Shown: piece by piece, positions 1 through 12,400 of the stretch
Position numbering within the stretch: position 1 is the stretch's first letter
Layout: each line of letters starts with the position of its first letter
Origin: Isoetes taiwanensis
Taxonomy: Eukaryota; Streptophyta; Lycopodiopsida; Isoetales; Isoetaceae
Assembly (NCBI GenBank): GCA_021234155.1
Contig: JAJEKV010000013.1
Coordinates: 15,789,877-15,853,876 of the forward strand
Direction of reading: 5' to 3'
Length of the DNA stretch: 64,000 bases
Notes under the pieces: model-generated
Databases searched by the model: none
Told to the model about the DNA's origin: nothing
What the model saw: the letters and a program-made list of their open reading frames with translations, nothing else
Program-made: the position numbers and the translations under genes

Positions 1-493
1 TGCCAAATTGAATATCTCTTTGTCCTTGATAGGCAATTAAATATCTTCTTGTTTCTGCTCATAATAAAAAAAAAAAAAAGGGAAGAAGAAGAAGATAAAC
101 CAGAACGAAGGATCAGCTTGAAGAAAAGATATATCAAACAAGCCCTCGGGTGTGGTGTCAGAACAGAAAATAACCTCAGGATTCATTGATAGAGTATGCT
201 TTTTGAAGGGCATCTTTGTAAGCACAAAATCTTGTGGACTCTTACATCCAAGTCCAAATCACAATGTTGTTTAGAACCACAAATGTAGAGTGGGTGGCAA
301 TCCATCCTTTCGTATTGATATTGGACATACCAACAACTTGAAATTATGAAATGTTAGGGCAGGCCACATTTCTACATATTATCACTCTTATTACATCCTA
401 TAACTTTTGTCCCACCTGGCATGCTGCTAGTGCTCGCGCGAATTGAGGGGGCGGCACGTGCGAAATGTGGGCTGCCCTAACATTTCGAGGGGA
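1..493. other. No gene recognised
   Basis: AT-rich sequence with no convincing coding frame. An A-run followed by GGGAAGAAGAAGAAGAT lies near position 68 and recurs almost exactly near 29,243. Confidence 0.5.
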
Positions 494-580
494 AATGTTC
501 GCTGGCTGGCCATTACGCATGGTGCAGCCACTGGCTCGCCTTGTGGCTGCACCTCGCGTAATGGCCAGCCAGCGAACATT
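494..580. repeat. Near-perfect inverted repeat (hairpin, about 38 bp arms)
   Basis: Left arm 494-531 and right arm 543-580 are reverse complements apart from a few bases, around an 11 bp loop. The left arm begins AATGTTCGCTGGCTGGCC and the right arm ends GGCCAGCCAGCGAACATT. The block is GC-rich in an AT-rich setting. It could be a small foldback element or a small-RNA hairpin precursor. No flanking target duplication was identified. Confidence 0.85.
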
Positions 581-2079
581 CTCGCTAACGAAAGGAACCA
601 TAGCTCATGAATGCAGAATTGGGCATGCTTATCATAAAATTCAGTTTGTATAATTCATTAAGAATCCTAGGTTGATGCCCCTTAGTATTCACTAAAAGAT
701 TTTAACACCCCTACGGAGTTTGCTTTCTATGAATAGAAATGAATTTGATTGAAAGAGTTGAAACATGTGAGGTCAACTTCTAAAGAAATTAGATGGAACC
801 TAGATGAACTTGCATCCTATTCAGATTGCGAATGCGAACTCGCTTCGGGGCTGCGATATTTCCAGTCATCTCAACAGAAACCCCAATTTCTTCATTTAGA
901 AAATAAAGACTTTAAACAAGTGCACGTGTAGAATTATTTGACAATTTGTTAGGAATATTGTCCATGCTCTTAAAAAGGTTTGGGAGCTCTTTATAATGCC
1001 TGAATTCCCAGCTATTTGCAACTCTTTCTAACAGAAGCTTATATAAATGATGAGGTGTTGCCATTTTCTTCGATAAAAAAAAAATTCAAGCTATACTCTC
1101 ATAGTCTCTTGTGGAAGTCTGTTTGATCTCTAATAGACAAAGGTTAATGCATAGGGATGCAATGAAGAAGAAGTAACTCATATTTCACGTGTTTGTGGTT
1201 TGTCCTTTGTTAAGTAGGATACCATATTGGGATTTGTTTTCAATTTATTCGAAGTAATGAAAACGTTTATTGAAAGTGCGTTTCAACTTAGATACTGACC
1301 TTGTGTCTTCACACGAGGTAGACTTCACATAGTTATCATAATGACATCTCAAACAAATATTAGGAAAATCTACATAGCGTTGACTCATACAATTGACTTC
1401 ACATGATTCAATACATGCGCCTTCTTGCACGTACCAACTTGGGGACTCCAAGTGAACTTGCACAGAAATTTGCGAAATCTTGACGGTATCTTTTACAACC
1501 TTGTGAAATTTAAGGGAATCTAGGAAAATAGTGAAGGAATCTAGGGTGAACTGTTAAGATGAGGGGAATTTTGAAGGAATCATAGGAGTATAAGGGAATC
1601 TTTACAAAACTTGACATTGTATATTAAACCTCATCGATTGTTCCTTCACAAGACTATGTCGTTTGACTTCCATTTTGAAGTTGGTCTTCATGGCTTGGCC
1701 CAGATATACATTCTATTGTAATTGATTAACTTTGAAGTTTGTAATGATGTAATACTTTACTTTTGGAATTTACTTTCACTTTTGTACTTGATCTTATCAT
1801 AGAGTCGATTATGTTTTCGAGTTCATACAGACCCTACATATGACCTTGAGTTTGTGTTCAACCCCTTTTTTTGAGTTTACTTTTTTTCGTTTGGAATTGA
1901 TTTTACACTTGACAGTATAGCATTTTAAGTTTAGCATATGATGTATTTTAGACTATAGCAACTTTGCACTCACTAAATGTGGTAAAATTTCAGCCATGCA
2001 CATTTTGCTAGGGTCCAACGCTATTATCAACTAGAGTTATTGTTGATGGGATTTAAGATTTAGGAATTTAAGGTTTAGG
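581..2079. other. No gene recognised
   Basis: AT-rich intergenic sequence. Open frames are short and resemble no family I know. Confidence 0.5.
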
Positions 2080-2392
2080 ATTCAAGGAAGCACCATGGTA
2101 CTTTAGAATACTCAGGATATTATTTGAAAAAGCCAAAGAACCCAGAAAGGCTTTGTATCTTGCTTTTATTGATTTCACGAAAGCCTTTGACACTGTTCCT
2201 AGAAAGAACCTTGCTTATCGTATGGAGCGATTGGGTGTTCCACAATCTATCAGATATGCTGTGTCTAAATTGTATTCTGAGGTTATTGTGAAGCTTTCAA
2301 GAAACTTGGATACAGAAGTACAAAATACGATTGGAGTTCGACAAGGATGCCCCTTGTCACCTACTCTCTTTGGGCTCTTTATTGATGAATTA
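2080..2392 (+). pseudogene. LINE reverse transcriptase, 5' piece (interrupted)
   Basis: The open frame encodes RT motif A (FIDFTKAFDTV) and the motif B region (VRQGCPLSPTLF), then stops being RT at FIDEL, exactly where the LTR retrotransposon begins. The rest of the domain, including YADD, resumes after the element. Nothing upstream looks like an endonuclease or the RT N-terminus, so the LINE was probably 5'-truncated. The type (FIDEL followed by a C-terminal Cys/His domain) differs from the L1-type LINE at 37.6 kb. The frame is open back to about 2080 with no clear start codon. Confidence 0.85.
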
Positions 2393-3982
2393 TGTGACGT
2401 TCCACATATTTATACGCCTTTCTGAGTATAAATACATGACACGTCATTATGAATAATTAATGGCACATTAATTATTCATAAGCTAAGGTTAGCTATGTTA
2501 ATAATTAATTATAAAGGTGGAAACCTAACCCAAAACTCTAATTCGAATTTAGGGCTTAACCCAATATTAAAAGAGGCTAAAATACCAAATTAGTTAATAT
2601 TAGCCAACCCAGAGCTGCCACCGCGCCCAAATCGATTGGGCAAGGGAGAGTTGCTAACTTGGGACCCAAATTGGGGTTTTGTACCCCCATTTGCCCCAAT
2701 TCGAATTGGGGGAGGTTGGTGGAGGAGGAGATGCTGTTCCACCCTGTTCCAGCCAGAAGGATGGAGAACCAGAGGGATAGTAGAGCTAGCTATGATCCTG
2801 GTTAGTACGTAGATAGCTTGGATTCCTAAATAGTCATAGGACTAACCCTTGTATACTCAGAAGGTAGCTAGGATTAACCCTTGTATGAGTAGATGTATGG
2901 TTAATCTCTATTTTATGTTCTATTCGAAGCTATGGATGGATGGATGTATAAGGATAGCTTTCTTTCTGTTCCTCCTGTGTTGTCGGGGCAAAAGGGGGGT
3001 AGAGACCTAAAGGCCATCTAGAAGTAGAGATGCTCCTAGATAGAACCCTTAAAACCCAGTAAATGCGGCCTGTGCACAAGAGCCAACCTGGCTGTGGATG
3101 CTATGATGTGGTTCAACACCAGACAACGAGTATGAGGGTGAATCGGGGATGGGGTCTTGCCTAGCGTGGCTACGGGACTCCTATAGTGTGCGAGGCTTAT
3201 AGCCGGTCACCGTGTGTGGGCCGGGTATGGGTCTGACACTCTCCGGGCCGGAGGGTGGGAGCCTATATGGCCGCCCTGGGCTCGAACGAGTTGGTGAGCT
3301 GACCTTTAGATTTAGGAGAGTAAGTCCGAATGCAGTCTCGCGGGGGGTCAGCGGGGGCACGTGTTCTCTAGCACACCCCGGGGATCCGTCCATACTCGAG
3401 GGAGAGCGCCTCTCGACTTGCCTCATCGGACCGGGGAGATGTAACCCGGAGTAGTCCCGAAGGGTGATTCCTTGGGATTGCGTCTCCGGAGGGCTACAAG
3501 CACGTCATAGCATGATTCAGCCTATCTGCAAAGTGTGCACAGGAGGGGCGGATGGAATGGACTACCCTAGCCATTGTCTTATGCCAGCCAACGCCATGTT
3601 ATACCTCTGTCTGTTGTTATCTTGAGGCCCTGACCGTCAGTCGACCCCATGGAGTATGAGTCCTGGATAGAACCCTTAGTTATGGTGTATTTCCTTTGTT
3701 ATGTTGGTATTCTGTTGTTGATTATATTGATGATGATGGGCCACCCTTCGTGGTGGTATATTATTTATTAGTATTGTTGCTAGGTGCTAACATGTATGTA
3801 CGCTTCCGCTATATAGGATTCCCATAGAAGGCGTGGGACGAATGACACCTCCGTGTCCTTCACCCGGACGCTTGGCCATCACAAGTGGTCCGAGTCAGAC
3901 GGAGGGCCTTTCCATGGTGATGGATTCGCCATGGGACGTATTTATACGATGGGAGCATCGTATGGATTCGGGGAGCGTCACA
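2393..3982 (+). repeat. 5' LTR
   Basis: Closely matches the LTR at 14,380-15,963 along its whole length, with scattered substitutions and small indels. The motif ATGGGACGTATTTATACG lacks about 11 bp present in the other copies. A TATA-like stretch (GAGTATAAATAC) lies near the 5' end. Much of the middle is GC-rich. Confidence 0.95.
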
Positions 3983-4995
3983 GTGGTATCAGAGCATGAT
4001 CTTGGTAGACCAGATCATAGCACTGGCCATGTCTAATTCGTTAGACCGTTAGATAGTAGGGGACCTCCAATGTAGGAAACTTACACCAAATCCATAACTA
4101 GGAGGAGTTTTGGCCTAAGTATGCGAGGTTTAAGCCAGTTAAGAAGAAAAATTCCAAATATTAAGATGAAGTTATGTTGAGTTTTCGGCAGAATGCAGTC
4201 CCTTTCTTCCGGAGGCCATAACTTTCTCTAGGTAACTCGGATTGAGGCGATTTTTGTTCCAGCGCGTCGGACATGGTCCAAATACCGAGTGGGGTCGTCA
4301 TCTGGTGGAAAAGGGTCGAGGAAGAGCCCCAAAATCCTTAGTTATGGTGTATTTTCTTTGTTATGTTGGTATTCTGTTGTTGGTTATATTGATGATGATG
4401 GGCCACCCTTCGTGGTGGTATATTATTTATTAGTATTGTTGCTAGGTGCTAACATGTATGTACGCTTCCGCTATATAGGATTCCCATGGAAGGCGTGGGA
4501 CGAATGACACCTCCGTGTCCTTCACCCGGACTCTTGGCAATCACAAGTGGTCCGAGTCAGACGGAGGGCCTTTCCGTGGTGATGGATTCGCCATGGGAGG
4601 GGAATTTCCCGTATTTATACGATGGGAGCATCGTATGGATTCGGGGAGCGTCACAGTGGTATCAGAGCATGATCTTGGTAAACCAGATCATAGCACTGGC
4701 CATGTCTAATTTGTTAGACTGTTAGATAGTAGGGGACCTCCAATGTAGGAAACTTACACCAAATCCATAACTAGGATGAGTTTTGGCCTAAGTATGCGAA
4801 GATTGAGCCAGTTAAGAAGAAAAATTCCAAATATTAAGATGAAGTTATGTTGAGTTTTCGGCAGAATGCAGTCCCTTTCTTCCGGAGGCCATAACTTTCT
4901 CTAGGTAACTCGGATTGAGACGCGTCGGGCGCGGTCCAAATACCCTAGTGGGGTCGTCATCCGGTGGAAAAAGGTCGAGAAGAGCCCCAAAATCC
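3674..4995 (+). repeat. Tandem duplication of LTR end, PBS and leader (about 660 bp x 2)
   Basis: Unit 1 (3674-4335) and unit 2 (4336-4995) both run from CCTTAGTTATGG to CCCCAAAATCC. Each has the last roughly 310 bp of the LTR, the CGTCACA end, the primer site and about 350 bp of leader. Unit 2 keeps the GGGGAATTTCCC segment that the LTR proper has lost, so it is closer to the ancestral form. Confidence 0.9.
3984..3995 (+). other. Primer binding site (tRNA-Met type)
   Basis: TGGTATCAGAGC lies one base after the 5' LTR end. It is the usual plant LTR-retrotransposon primer site complementary to the 3' end of initiator tRNA-Met. A second copy is present in the downstream tandem duplication near 4654. 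Confidence 0.9.
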
Positions 4996-5019
4996 AACTC
5001 AGGCGCTGCTTGCATTTTG

Positions 5020-5137
5020 GCGTCTCAGAATTTCAATAGAAACCCGTATAATGCCGCTGGCGCCTGACCGTATAAAATGCGTCTCAGAATTTCAATAGAA
5101 ACCCGTATAATGCCGCTGGCGCCTGACCGTATGAAAT
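5020..5137. repeat. 59-bp tandem repeat, two copies
   Basis: A unit starting GCGTCTCAGAATTTC and containing AATGCCGCTGGCGCC is repeated head to tail, almost identical. It lies in the retrotransposon leader. Confidence 0.85.
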
Positions 5138-5191
5138 GCGTATTTCTGCCGTATAAAATTTTTTGTATTTTTTTTATATACATATTTTTTT

Positions 5192-5268
5192 GGCGCCTCA
5201 ACCCAGATTTGAACCCATAACCTCTCAACTCCAACCTTAGGTGTTTACCACCACACCAAGCTCTCTTA
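5192..5268 (-). repeat. tRNA-derived (SINE-like) sequence
   Basis: The minus strand reads AGCTTGGTGTGGTGGTAAAC (A-box-like) and, about 35 bp later, GGTTATGGGTTCAAATC (B-box-like). This is the polymerase III promoter layout of plant tRNA-derived SINEs. A second weaker pair lies near 5352-5420 on the same strand (GGTTCAAGTCTCC as B box). No ends or duplications were identified. Confidence 0.45.
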
Positions 5269-8200
5269 AATGTAATATATATGTTTCACATTTTTCTTAT
5301 ACACATGTAGAACCCTGTTTCTCTGCATAGGAACTTTTATATAAAAGTGTACTAAGGAGACTTGAACCCTTGATCTCCCACCACCCAATCAAACCCTTTA
5401 CCAACAGTGTAAACCTGCTTTTAGCGAATAAATTTGGCTCTTATTATACTTAACCAATAGTATCTCTGTTTTTCCAGGAAGACTCCTGTCTACCATCACT
5501 CTTCCCTAAACCAACGCTGCGGTGGCAACAACTCCACCGGACTTGTGCAACCATGGTGAGCTAGGAATAACTTAAGAGTTATTATCATCATTGCGGAATG
5601 ATTTCTCAACCATATCGACGAACGTTCACACTGAGAGATGGAAGGGAATTCCTCGAAATAAGATAGAAACTTCCCAGTTGGATTCTAATCCACTATTCAC
5701 CTTGGATATTCTTTAGGCGACAATAATAATGTCCAGTTATCGACATTCCTTGGCCTATAGCTTTAAATAGTTTTTTTTCCTTTGGCAGATGCCTTGATAA
5801 CAAAATTTCTTCGGGCCTTGCCATGATTCAATCTATACTACATTCATATCCTTTATATTAGACCTTATTCGGCGTTATATATTAAGAGTAAGTAATATTT
5901 TATAGACATAATTATGATTAACGTTGTCTCTCTCTAGTGTCTAAGCTTTGACTCGTCTCATTTCCCAGAGAAAGGATCTCTTTTCGCCCAACCAACTAGG
6001 GACTGCCATGCAGCACCCCTCTAGACCATGGGTTTGGATTTCTTTGATCCTACCACCCCTCAATACTTCTTCTCAATCGTCGTGTTCTTTTTATGGACCA
6101 CTTCCCCAGATCGTGATACATACTCTGTAACACGTAATGAGTGCTTGTGTTAGAACCCCCACAATAATGTACAAACTTTAGTATTATTTTGTGCCAAGCT
6201 TCACCGCCTATATGGCTATGATTAATTATTTGCGCCACTCGCCTGTCAAATTGACAGCGATCTACCCTCTTTTGGAGTTGTTCTCCCGTACATTCCAATG
6301 GCCTCCAACCATTGTTGACTAGTCACCTCCTTCTAGGGTATCTAGGTATGGTCTGGGAAAAATGTTTCCAACCATTATCCGCAAATGAACTTACATATTC
6401 CAAGGGGATTATGTCAATATCCCAGAGGACAGTACCGCCCAAAGACCTCTCAAGATAGTCCTCCTCTATTAAGAGATATTGTGTTCAAGTCTCTGGGGGG
6501 GGGGGGTCCGTCATATGTCCTCATGGACGCTACCAATGCGGCATGACGTAAAAGAACTATCTATCTATCTATCTATTAAAAAGGTTCTTGGTGAATTTGA
6601 TTCACCATGTCATCCTAGGACATGGAAGTCTTCTTCCCTAAGCCATACACGAAATCTTTAAGTAAGCTTTTCAACTCTTGCTGCCTTTCAAGCTGGAAAT
6701 CTATCTTTGCATGTTAGCAAAGACCACCCTTCATGTTAGGTAATAACCTTCCTATCCAGATTGCTAGATATCATTAATAAGGGTCCCTCATTTCTTCTCT
6801 TCTTCAATATGTTTTCTACGTCTATGGTCGATTTTCAGTATCCTGGTCCTTACGTCTGCCACAGCGTATACAAATCACCCTTCTGTTGTGATCTTATTCA
6901 GTAGCGCCACCAATCCAATTACTCCTTTACGTATTCGTTAACCATCTTGTGGCTTCTAAGCCGCTATCATACACCGCCTATGTTGTTAGCCCCCCTATCA
7001 TTGGGGGTTATGATTCAACGTTGTCTTGCATCCTAGAAATGTTAGTCATTACATTTCTCTGTCATGACATTATGCTGCTGTTGTGGCATTCCAAATGACT
7101 TGGCATCCTCATCTAAGCCATAGTTATGGCCTAAGTCAATGGCTCAGCCTTCGTATAAATCGTAAATTACCTGGAGTCATCAAGGTGCCTACCTGGTATT
7201 TTGTGAGTCTTCCTACAATATCGACGTTTGATATAACCCGGACTTGTATCGATGTTCGAGTCCTGTATATTCTAACTTACACCTCCATGTAACCCATGGC
7301 GTGCACCTCTGCCTGATCGGGGTATGGATCATGTGGGAAAGCTAGTCTTAGGTGTCTATGCAAGACACATTTGAACTTCTAGCAAGTAACTGCTATTCGC
7401 TATCTATTCTGGAATTGTACTATTGTACTGTTCCATTCAATAATCTTAAGCTTCATTCTATGGGCCGTTGACATTTATTTCACGTGCCAACTACAACCTC
7501 ATACCCTAGCATGCAACGGATTGACGGTCCTTTGCAAATTTCGAACATATCTCCAGACCCTTCATTGGTAACTTTGGAGTACACTCGTCTTTCTCTCCTT
7601 GTGTCACCACTTAGATTACCTCTCCAAGATGTTTATCATATGTGTACATAGTATGCACATAATAAACATATATCCACATCCCTAGAGCTTTGCTCTAACT
7701 TAGCTAAAGTGTAACCTTGGTAGTTCCTCGAAACAAAACCCATTGCCTATATACCTTTATGATGTGGCTGAGCCACAGACTTCCCAAATGGACAGTAGCC
7801 AACTCTATGTTGGAATGGTATATGCTGTCTGCATTTGATAGGGTCTCTAGCTATTTCGACCATTCCTTTAGTGACTTATGGTACTTTAACCCTGTACATA
7901 AACTATGATTCCCCCACGGGATTATCCCGGGGATTTCACCATTGAAACCCCGTATGACCCAAGAGCGTGACTGGGTAGGGGTTTTTTTGAACTTGAGACG
8001 TCCGTATACGGACTGGTCACTCATATGGCTTGGCCCCATTCTTCCGGTAGGTGGTCGAGAAGGGGGAGTTGGGCGGGAAGCGCCAATCCGTCTCATACGT
8101 TAGGCCTCCGGCTATGGCGGTCGAAGCATCCATGGTTATTTCTAGGAAGCCAAAATAGGGTCTCTACTCCTGGATCTATACCTGGTTGCATATGATCAGG

Positions 8201-8745
8201 ATATAATGGAGTAGAACAAGTTTCGGATCTGCTTGGTGCAGCCCATCTGCTTGATGCTGTATATTGATTCTCAAGCAAATAAGACAAGGAGCCAATACTG
8301 GAAATCGCTCCAAAACTGGATGCCAAAGGTACTGAAGCAGTTTATTTTGCTATTTATTTTGCCATAGAATGCTTGAATGGCAGAGCCACAGTACGAAATG
8401 ATATTTGATGTTTGCAGATCCACAATACAACGGTATGCACAGGGTTTTGTGCCATCATGGATTTGCCTTAAAACAGAAATCGCTGGCTATGGGCTCTGAT
8501 AGCTTTGGTTATCTGCTTTGTTCTCTACAGATGTTCGAAGAGGCTTAGGATTGTCGAAATGATTAGGTATGGCTCTACTCTTTCATATCCATATCTAAAT
8601 ATAGTTGTTGAATGGAAGCTGTGGCAAGCAACAGGCTCTTGAACAGGGTTATAAGACATGCAACAAGTATCATTTCTTGGGTTTATCATTCACTGCAACT
8701 CGTGACACTAGGGTATTCATCATTAAGGGCGTTGTGGATTCAGAA

Positions 8746-9431
8746 GATCTGCCATTGAACATTTTAAGAAACATGTTGCAGCAGAATAACATTCTGAACC
8801 ATGTCCTCAATATGACTGATAAGGTATGCATTGTTTCCCTTTGAATCAGCTCTTATTATAATGTGCCCCATGTTGGCTCAACTCTGTAGGATATCATGAC
8901 CCAGCTATGGTCATAAGGACCGGAATGATGGATGGCATGAGTTTCATGTTTATTGGGCAGCAAAAGGGAAGGAACACAAAAGAGAAGATTTATCGTAAAT
9001 GTACAATGCCTACACCTAATGGGTAGGGCCTCTTTAGTATTTGATTCCTTATCTATATTGTTTAACATGTCTTGAGATCTTACTGTGCATTTGTATTTTG
9101 AAGGTATCGCAAGGCACTGAGAATGATGAGGCATGCTGAGCAGCATGGATTTCCTTACATTTGATAATACTCCTGTTGCATATGCAGGAATTGAAGCCGA
9201 AGAATGTGGTCAGGTATAGTACATATGACGATACGACTTGGCAATCAATGTTTTTTGACTTTCATATTTTCTCCAGGGTGAGGCAAATGCTACCAATCTG
9301 CGACAAATGTTTGGATTGAAGGTTCCAATTATCTCGACTATCATTGGTGAAAATGGCTCTGGAGACGCACTTGCAATTGGCTGTGCGAACAAGATGCTAA
9401 TCCTTGAAAATGCTGTGTACTATGTTGCCAG
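8746..9431 (+). pseudogene. Acetyl-CoA carboxylase carboxyltransferase alpha (plastid accA), decayed fragment
   Basis: The intact protein transfers carboxyl from biotin to acetyl-CoA in plastid fatty-acid synthesis. Four exon-like blocks with GT/AG borders are readable: 8746-8823 (ends LNHVLNMTDK), 8890-9022 (FMFIGQQKGRNTKEKIYR), 9104-9213 (YRKALRMMRHAEQHGFP ... GIEAEECGQ) and 9277-9431 ([31 protein letters not shown]). Order and spacing match the family. Damage: the short exon encoding the usual FVELHGDR segment is missing; a frameshift follows HGFP at about 9163; and the glycine-rich oxyanion segment reads [10 protein letters not shown] where GEGGSGGALA is usual. No 5' transit-peptide exons and no exons after YVAS were found. 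It lies wholly inside the LTR retrotransposon, in the same orientation. Confidence 0.9.
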
Positions 9432-12400
9432 GTTTGACATCCCACTTTTGATATGAATAATGGTTCTGTTCAGATTTGTAGACCAACTATGTTGTTGTTC
9501 ATGCAGCTTATTATTACACATAATATCTCCTCTGTACTAAAATTATCTGTACATATTCTATAATAGAAGATAAGCAAGATTTATTCAGCTGTTCTACACA
9601 TGAACTACGCACTCTGATAATGTGAGGTCATTTTTGTGGTAAAAATTCATTCTTGGTTGCATTTTTATTGTTCTTTATTTTTGATACCCCTCTTGATCTG
9701 TTCCAATTCTACTACCACAATTATTGCCCTAATGCTTGGGGGATGTTGCTTAATTGTTTGCAATTGACAAGAAGCTGCAATCAGAATAGATTGCTGCTAA
9801 GATGGCAAATAAATTAGCATTTTGGTAGCTTCTAGAGTTTATAGTGAATGTTTATTGTGAAAAGTTGAGGTGACATGGAGATGTTGAGTGTTCCCATAAA
9901 GTCACGTGAAATTCTTCTTGATCTTTTGCATTATAAATGGCACCTATATATACAAGTCTTTGCTATTTGGCGCCTTTGTTTTAGTCATTGCACCTAATTG
10001 TCAGATTCCTATAAAATCGAATCTATTAATTTAAATCGCAAGGATCACGCAATCCCCTTGCAAGAGGTTTTTTATTTTTATTTTTTTTTTGGGGGGGGGG
10101 AGGGGGTCAATTCTTATTCAAATACATCATTGAACCATTGTGATCTATAACATTGGCCTTTGCTTTCTAAAGAGTAACAAGGGGGTTATTGCATAACCTA
10201 TAGATATGATTGATACGTTTGCTTGTGCATTATTTATACGTAGATAATGCATGTTCCTTGAAGCACACACTATCCTTGATATTTTGCTATCATGCATAGT
10301 CTATTTTGCAAGACAATATTTAATGCTAACTTTATGTAGGTGTTCCTTACCAACGACGCACTTCTCATTTCTTTACACATCACCGTAACTATTATTCTCT
10401 AGGATATGACATCTCTATGCCCCTAGAACAAGTTTTGGCCACATTCTCCAAATGAATACTACAAAAGAACAAAACAATAATGTGCAACTACATGGTATTC
10501 TTAATGCATTATGTCTACAATTGAATTTATACATGCATTATTGAATTTAGCATGTATTGTCCCCGTATTGTCCTGGTATTGTCTTTGCAAGGGCTTCTAA
10601 ATACGTGTTCATAATTTGCAAAGACTCCTTAGAATTACCCTTGTAATGTCGCATGCATGTAAGAACCCCAGGGAAATGTGAGACCGAGATGCGAGAAATG
10701 TCAATTAAAAACATTTTGAAATTTTATTTATTCTGTACATAGGGGTAGGGTGCACAAGCACAAACTCAAATACAAGATCGGGTAGGGGTATGTAAAAATT
10801 AGGATAGTCCGAAAGTACATCTACGGAAAGGGGCTTGGAAACTGGCTTTTCCTATTTACGTATGTAGGGGTTTTCCACCTCCAAAAAGTCGTATACAGGG
10901 GTTTTCTCTGGACCCCTTGCACGCAGATGTGGTATCCCCATATGCCTAGGTGAGACCCCCGGGGGGATTATGCCATAATTCCGAAAGCTACTACCCCACA
11001 TGAGGAGCTTTTCTAAAGGCTTCTTTCACTAAGGATTCTTTGTGTCCTCAATATCAACCACGCTTAGTCACAATTAACCTATATTTCTTCAGTTATCATG
11101 TCAACTTCAACTTTTGATCACTTCAAATGTTGTCGTCTTTGGCTCCCTCATAATGAAGCGGAGGCACTAAAACCTCCTGGTCTCTTAATAGGAAACTCAA
11201 TGTTTCAATCTTCGTTAGTAATCGGCATATGGTTATCCGATTCCTTACCCTCTTAAAAGTTTCAAAGTCATAATCTCTAAGGGGTCTATGCCTCAAGGCA
11301 ACGGATCCTCCACCTTCTACTTCAGTATCTAGAATTGTTCCCCACGAGTAGGGTAACTCTTAGGATATATGGACTACTGGTCTATATAATCTCACCCCTT
11401 CTGATCTATACACATCGTCTTGATTTTTATCGGGACTTGGAATTGCTATGTATTGCCCTCTTCTCGGTTATCCCTAAAGGTATACTCGCCAAAGTCATCG
11501 TACTCCTTCGTTCCTTCCATCAGGGGGACACGATATTTTATACATCTTTTTATTCCCAAAATCAAATAGATGCTCTCAGCTTATAATGCTGAAGTAATTC
11601 ATTGGTATCTAGAACCTTTGAGTAGTTAAGCTCTCATTATCGGTTATTCCAACACCGTTCCAATCATCCTCGGGATGCTTTTGAATGTAACATCACCGTA
11701 AATGCTAGACTTACCCTGGCTATTCTCACTGATTTAAACTCTTCTCATATTCCTTAGTACAACGTATCTAAGATAGCCGACTCCAACCATTGGAATAACT
11801 TCAATGCTTATCTCTGGTGGAGCATACCTTAACCCAATATCTTCGTATATAAGCATATCATTATGCTCATTCTTTAAACCTTGTCAAGTAATATTTCACT
11901 CCCCTTGTACGAATGTTCCACCATCTTCCAATATGACATCATCCTCGATATCCTCACTAGTGTAGTATTTGATACTACTAAATCCTTCCCACATCCAAAA
12001 CCACTATGTTGTTATGATGTGATATAGTAACATGTGTGCACCAACCCTAAGTCTAGACTTATATGTAACTCGTTGACATAGCCACCTAGTTATGTTCATA
12101 CTTGCCACCAATTTATTTCCTCAACTCTGTTATCTGGTACCATGGACATGTTGTGGTTTCAACACCACACTTTCTAGACTCTCTAGCCTTGGTTTGCCTT
12201 GGTCCTCAAGCTTGAGTCACAAATTCCACAGGGGCAAATGCCACCTTAAGTCCTAGTGGACATGTTTAACGACTAGTATAGGAACTCTTATCTTCATTAC
12301 TTCCGTATCCATATGGAATGTGAACGAAAAGTTCTTTTATACACCCTTTCTTTTTCTTGTTATGTTTTACCATTAAATAGTCCTAGTATGCATATACCAA

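Larger units (their letters stand above)
4996..8745. other. Retrotransposon interior without recognised genes
   Basis: The plus strand is pyrimidine-rich with short open frames only. There is a G-run at 6498 and a (CTAT)n tract near 6558. The minus strand has open stretches (6050-6298 and 7851-8096) that match nothing I recognise. No CCHC knuckle, protease DTG, RT YxDD or integrase HHCC motif was found. Confidence 0.55.

Noticed and set aside
3181-3454. Open frames of about 80 codons on both strands in the LTR
   Set aside because: GC-rich LTR sequence repeated at 15.2 kb with altered frames, so chance frames.
6498-6508. Homopolymer and simple repeats as functional sites
   Set aside because: Low-complexity runs only; no structure around them.
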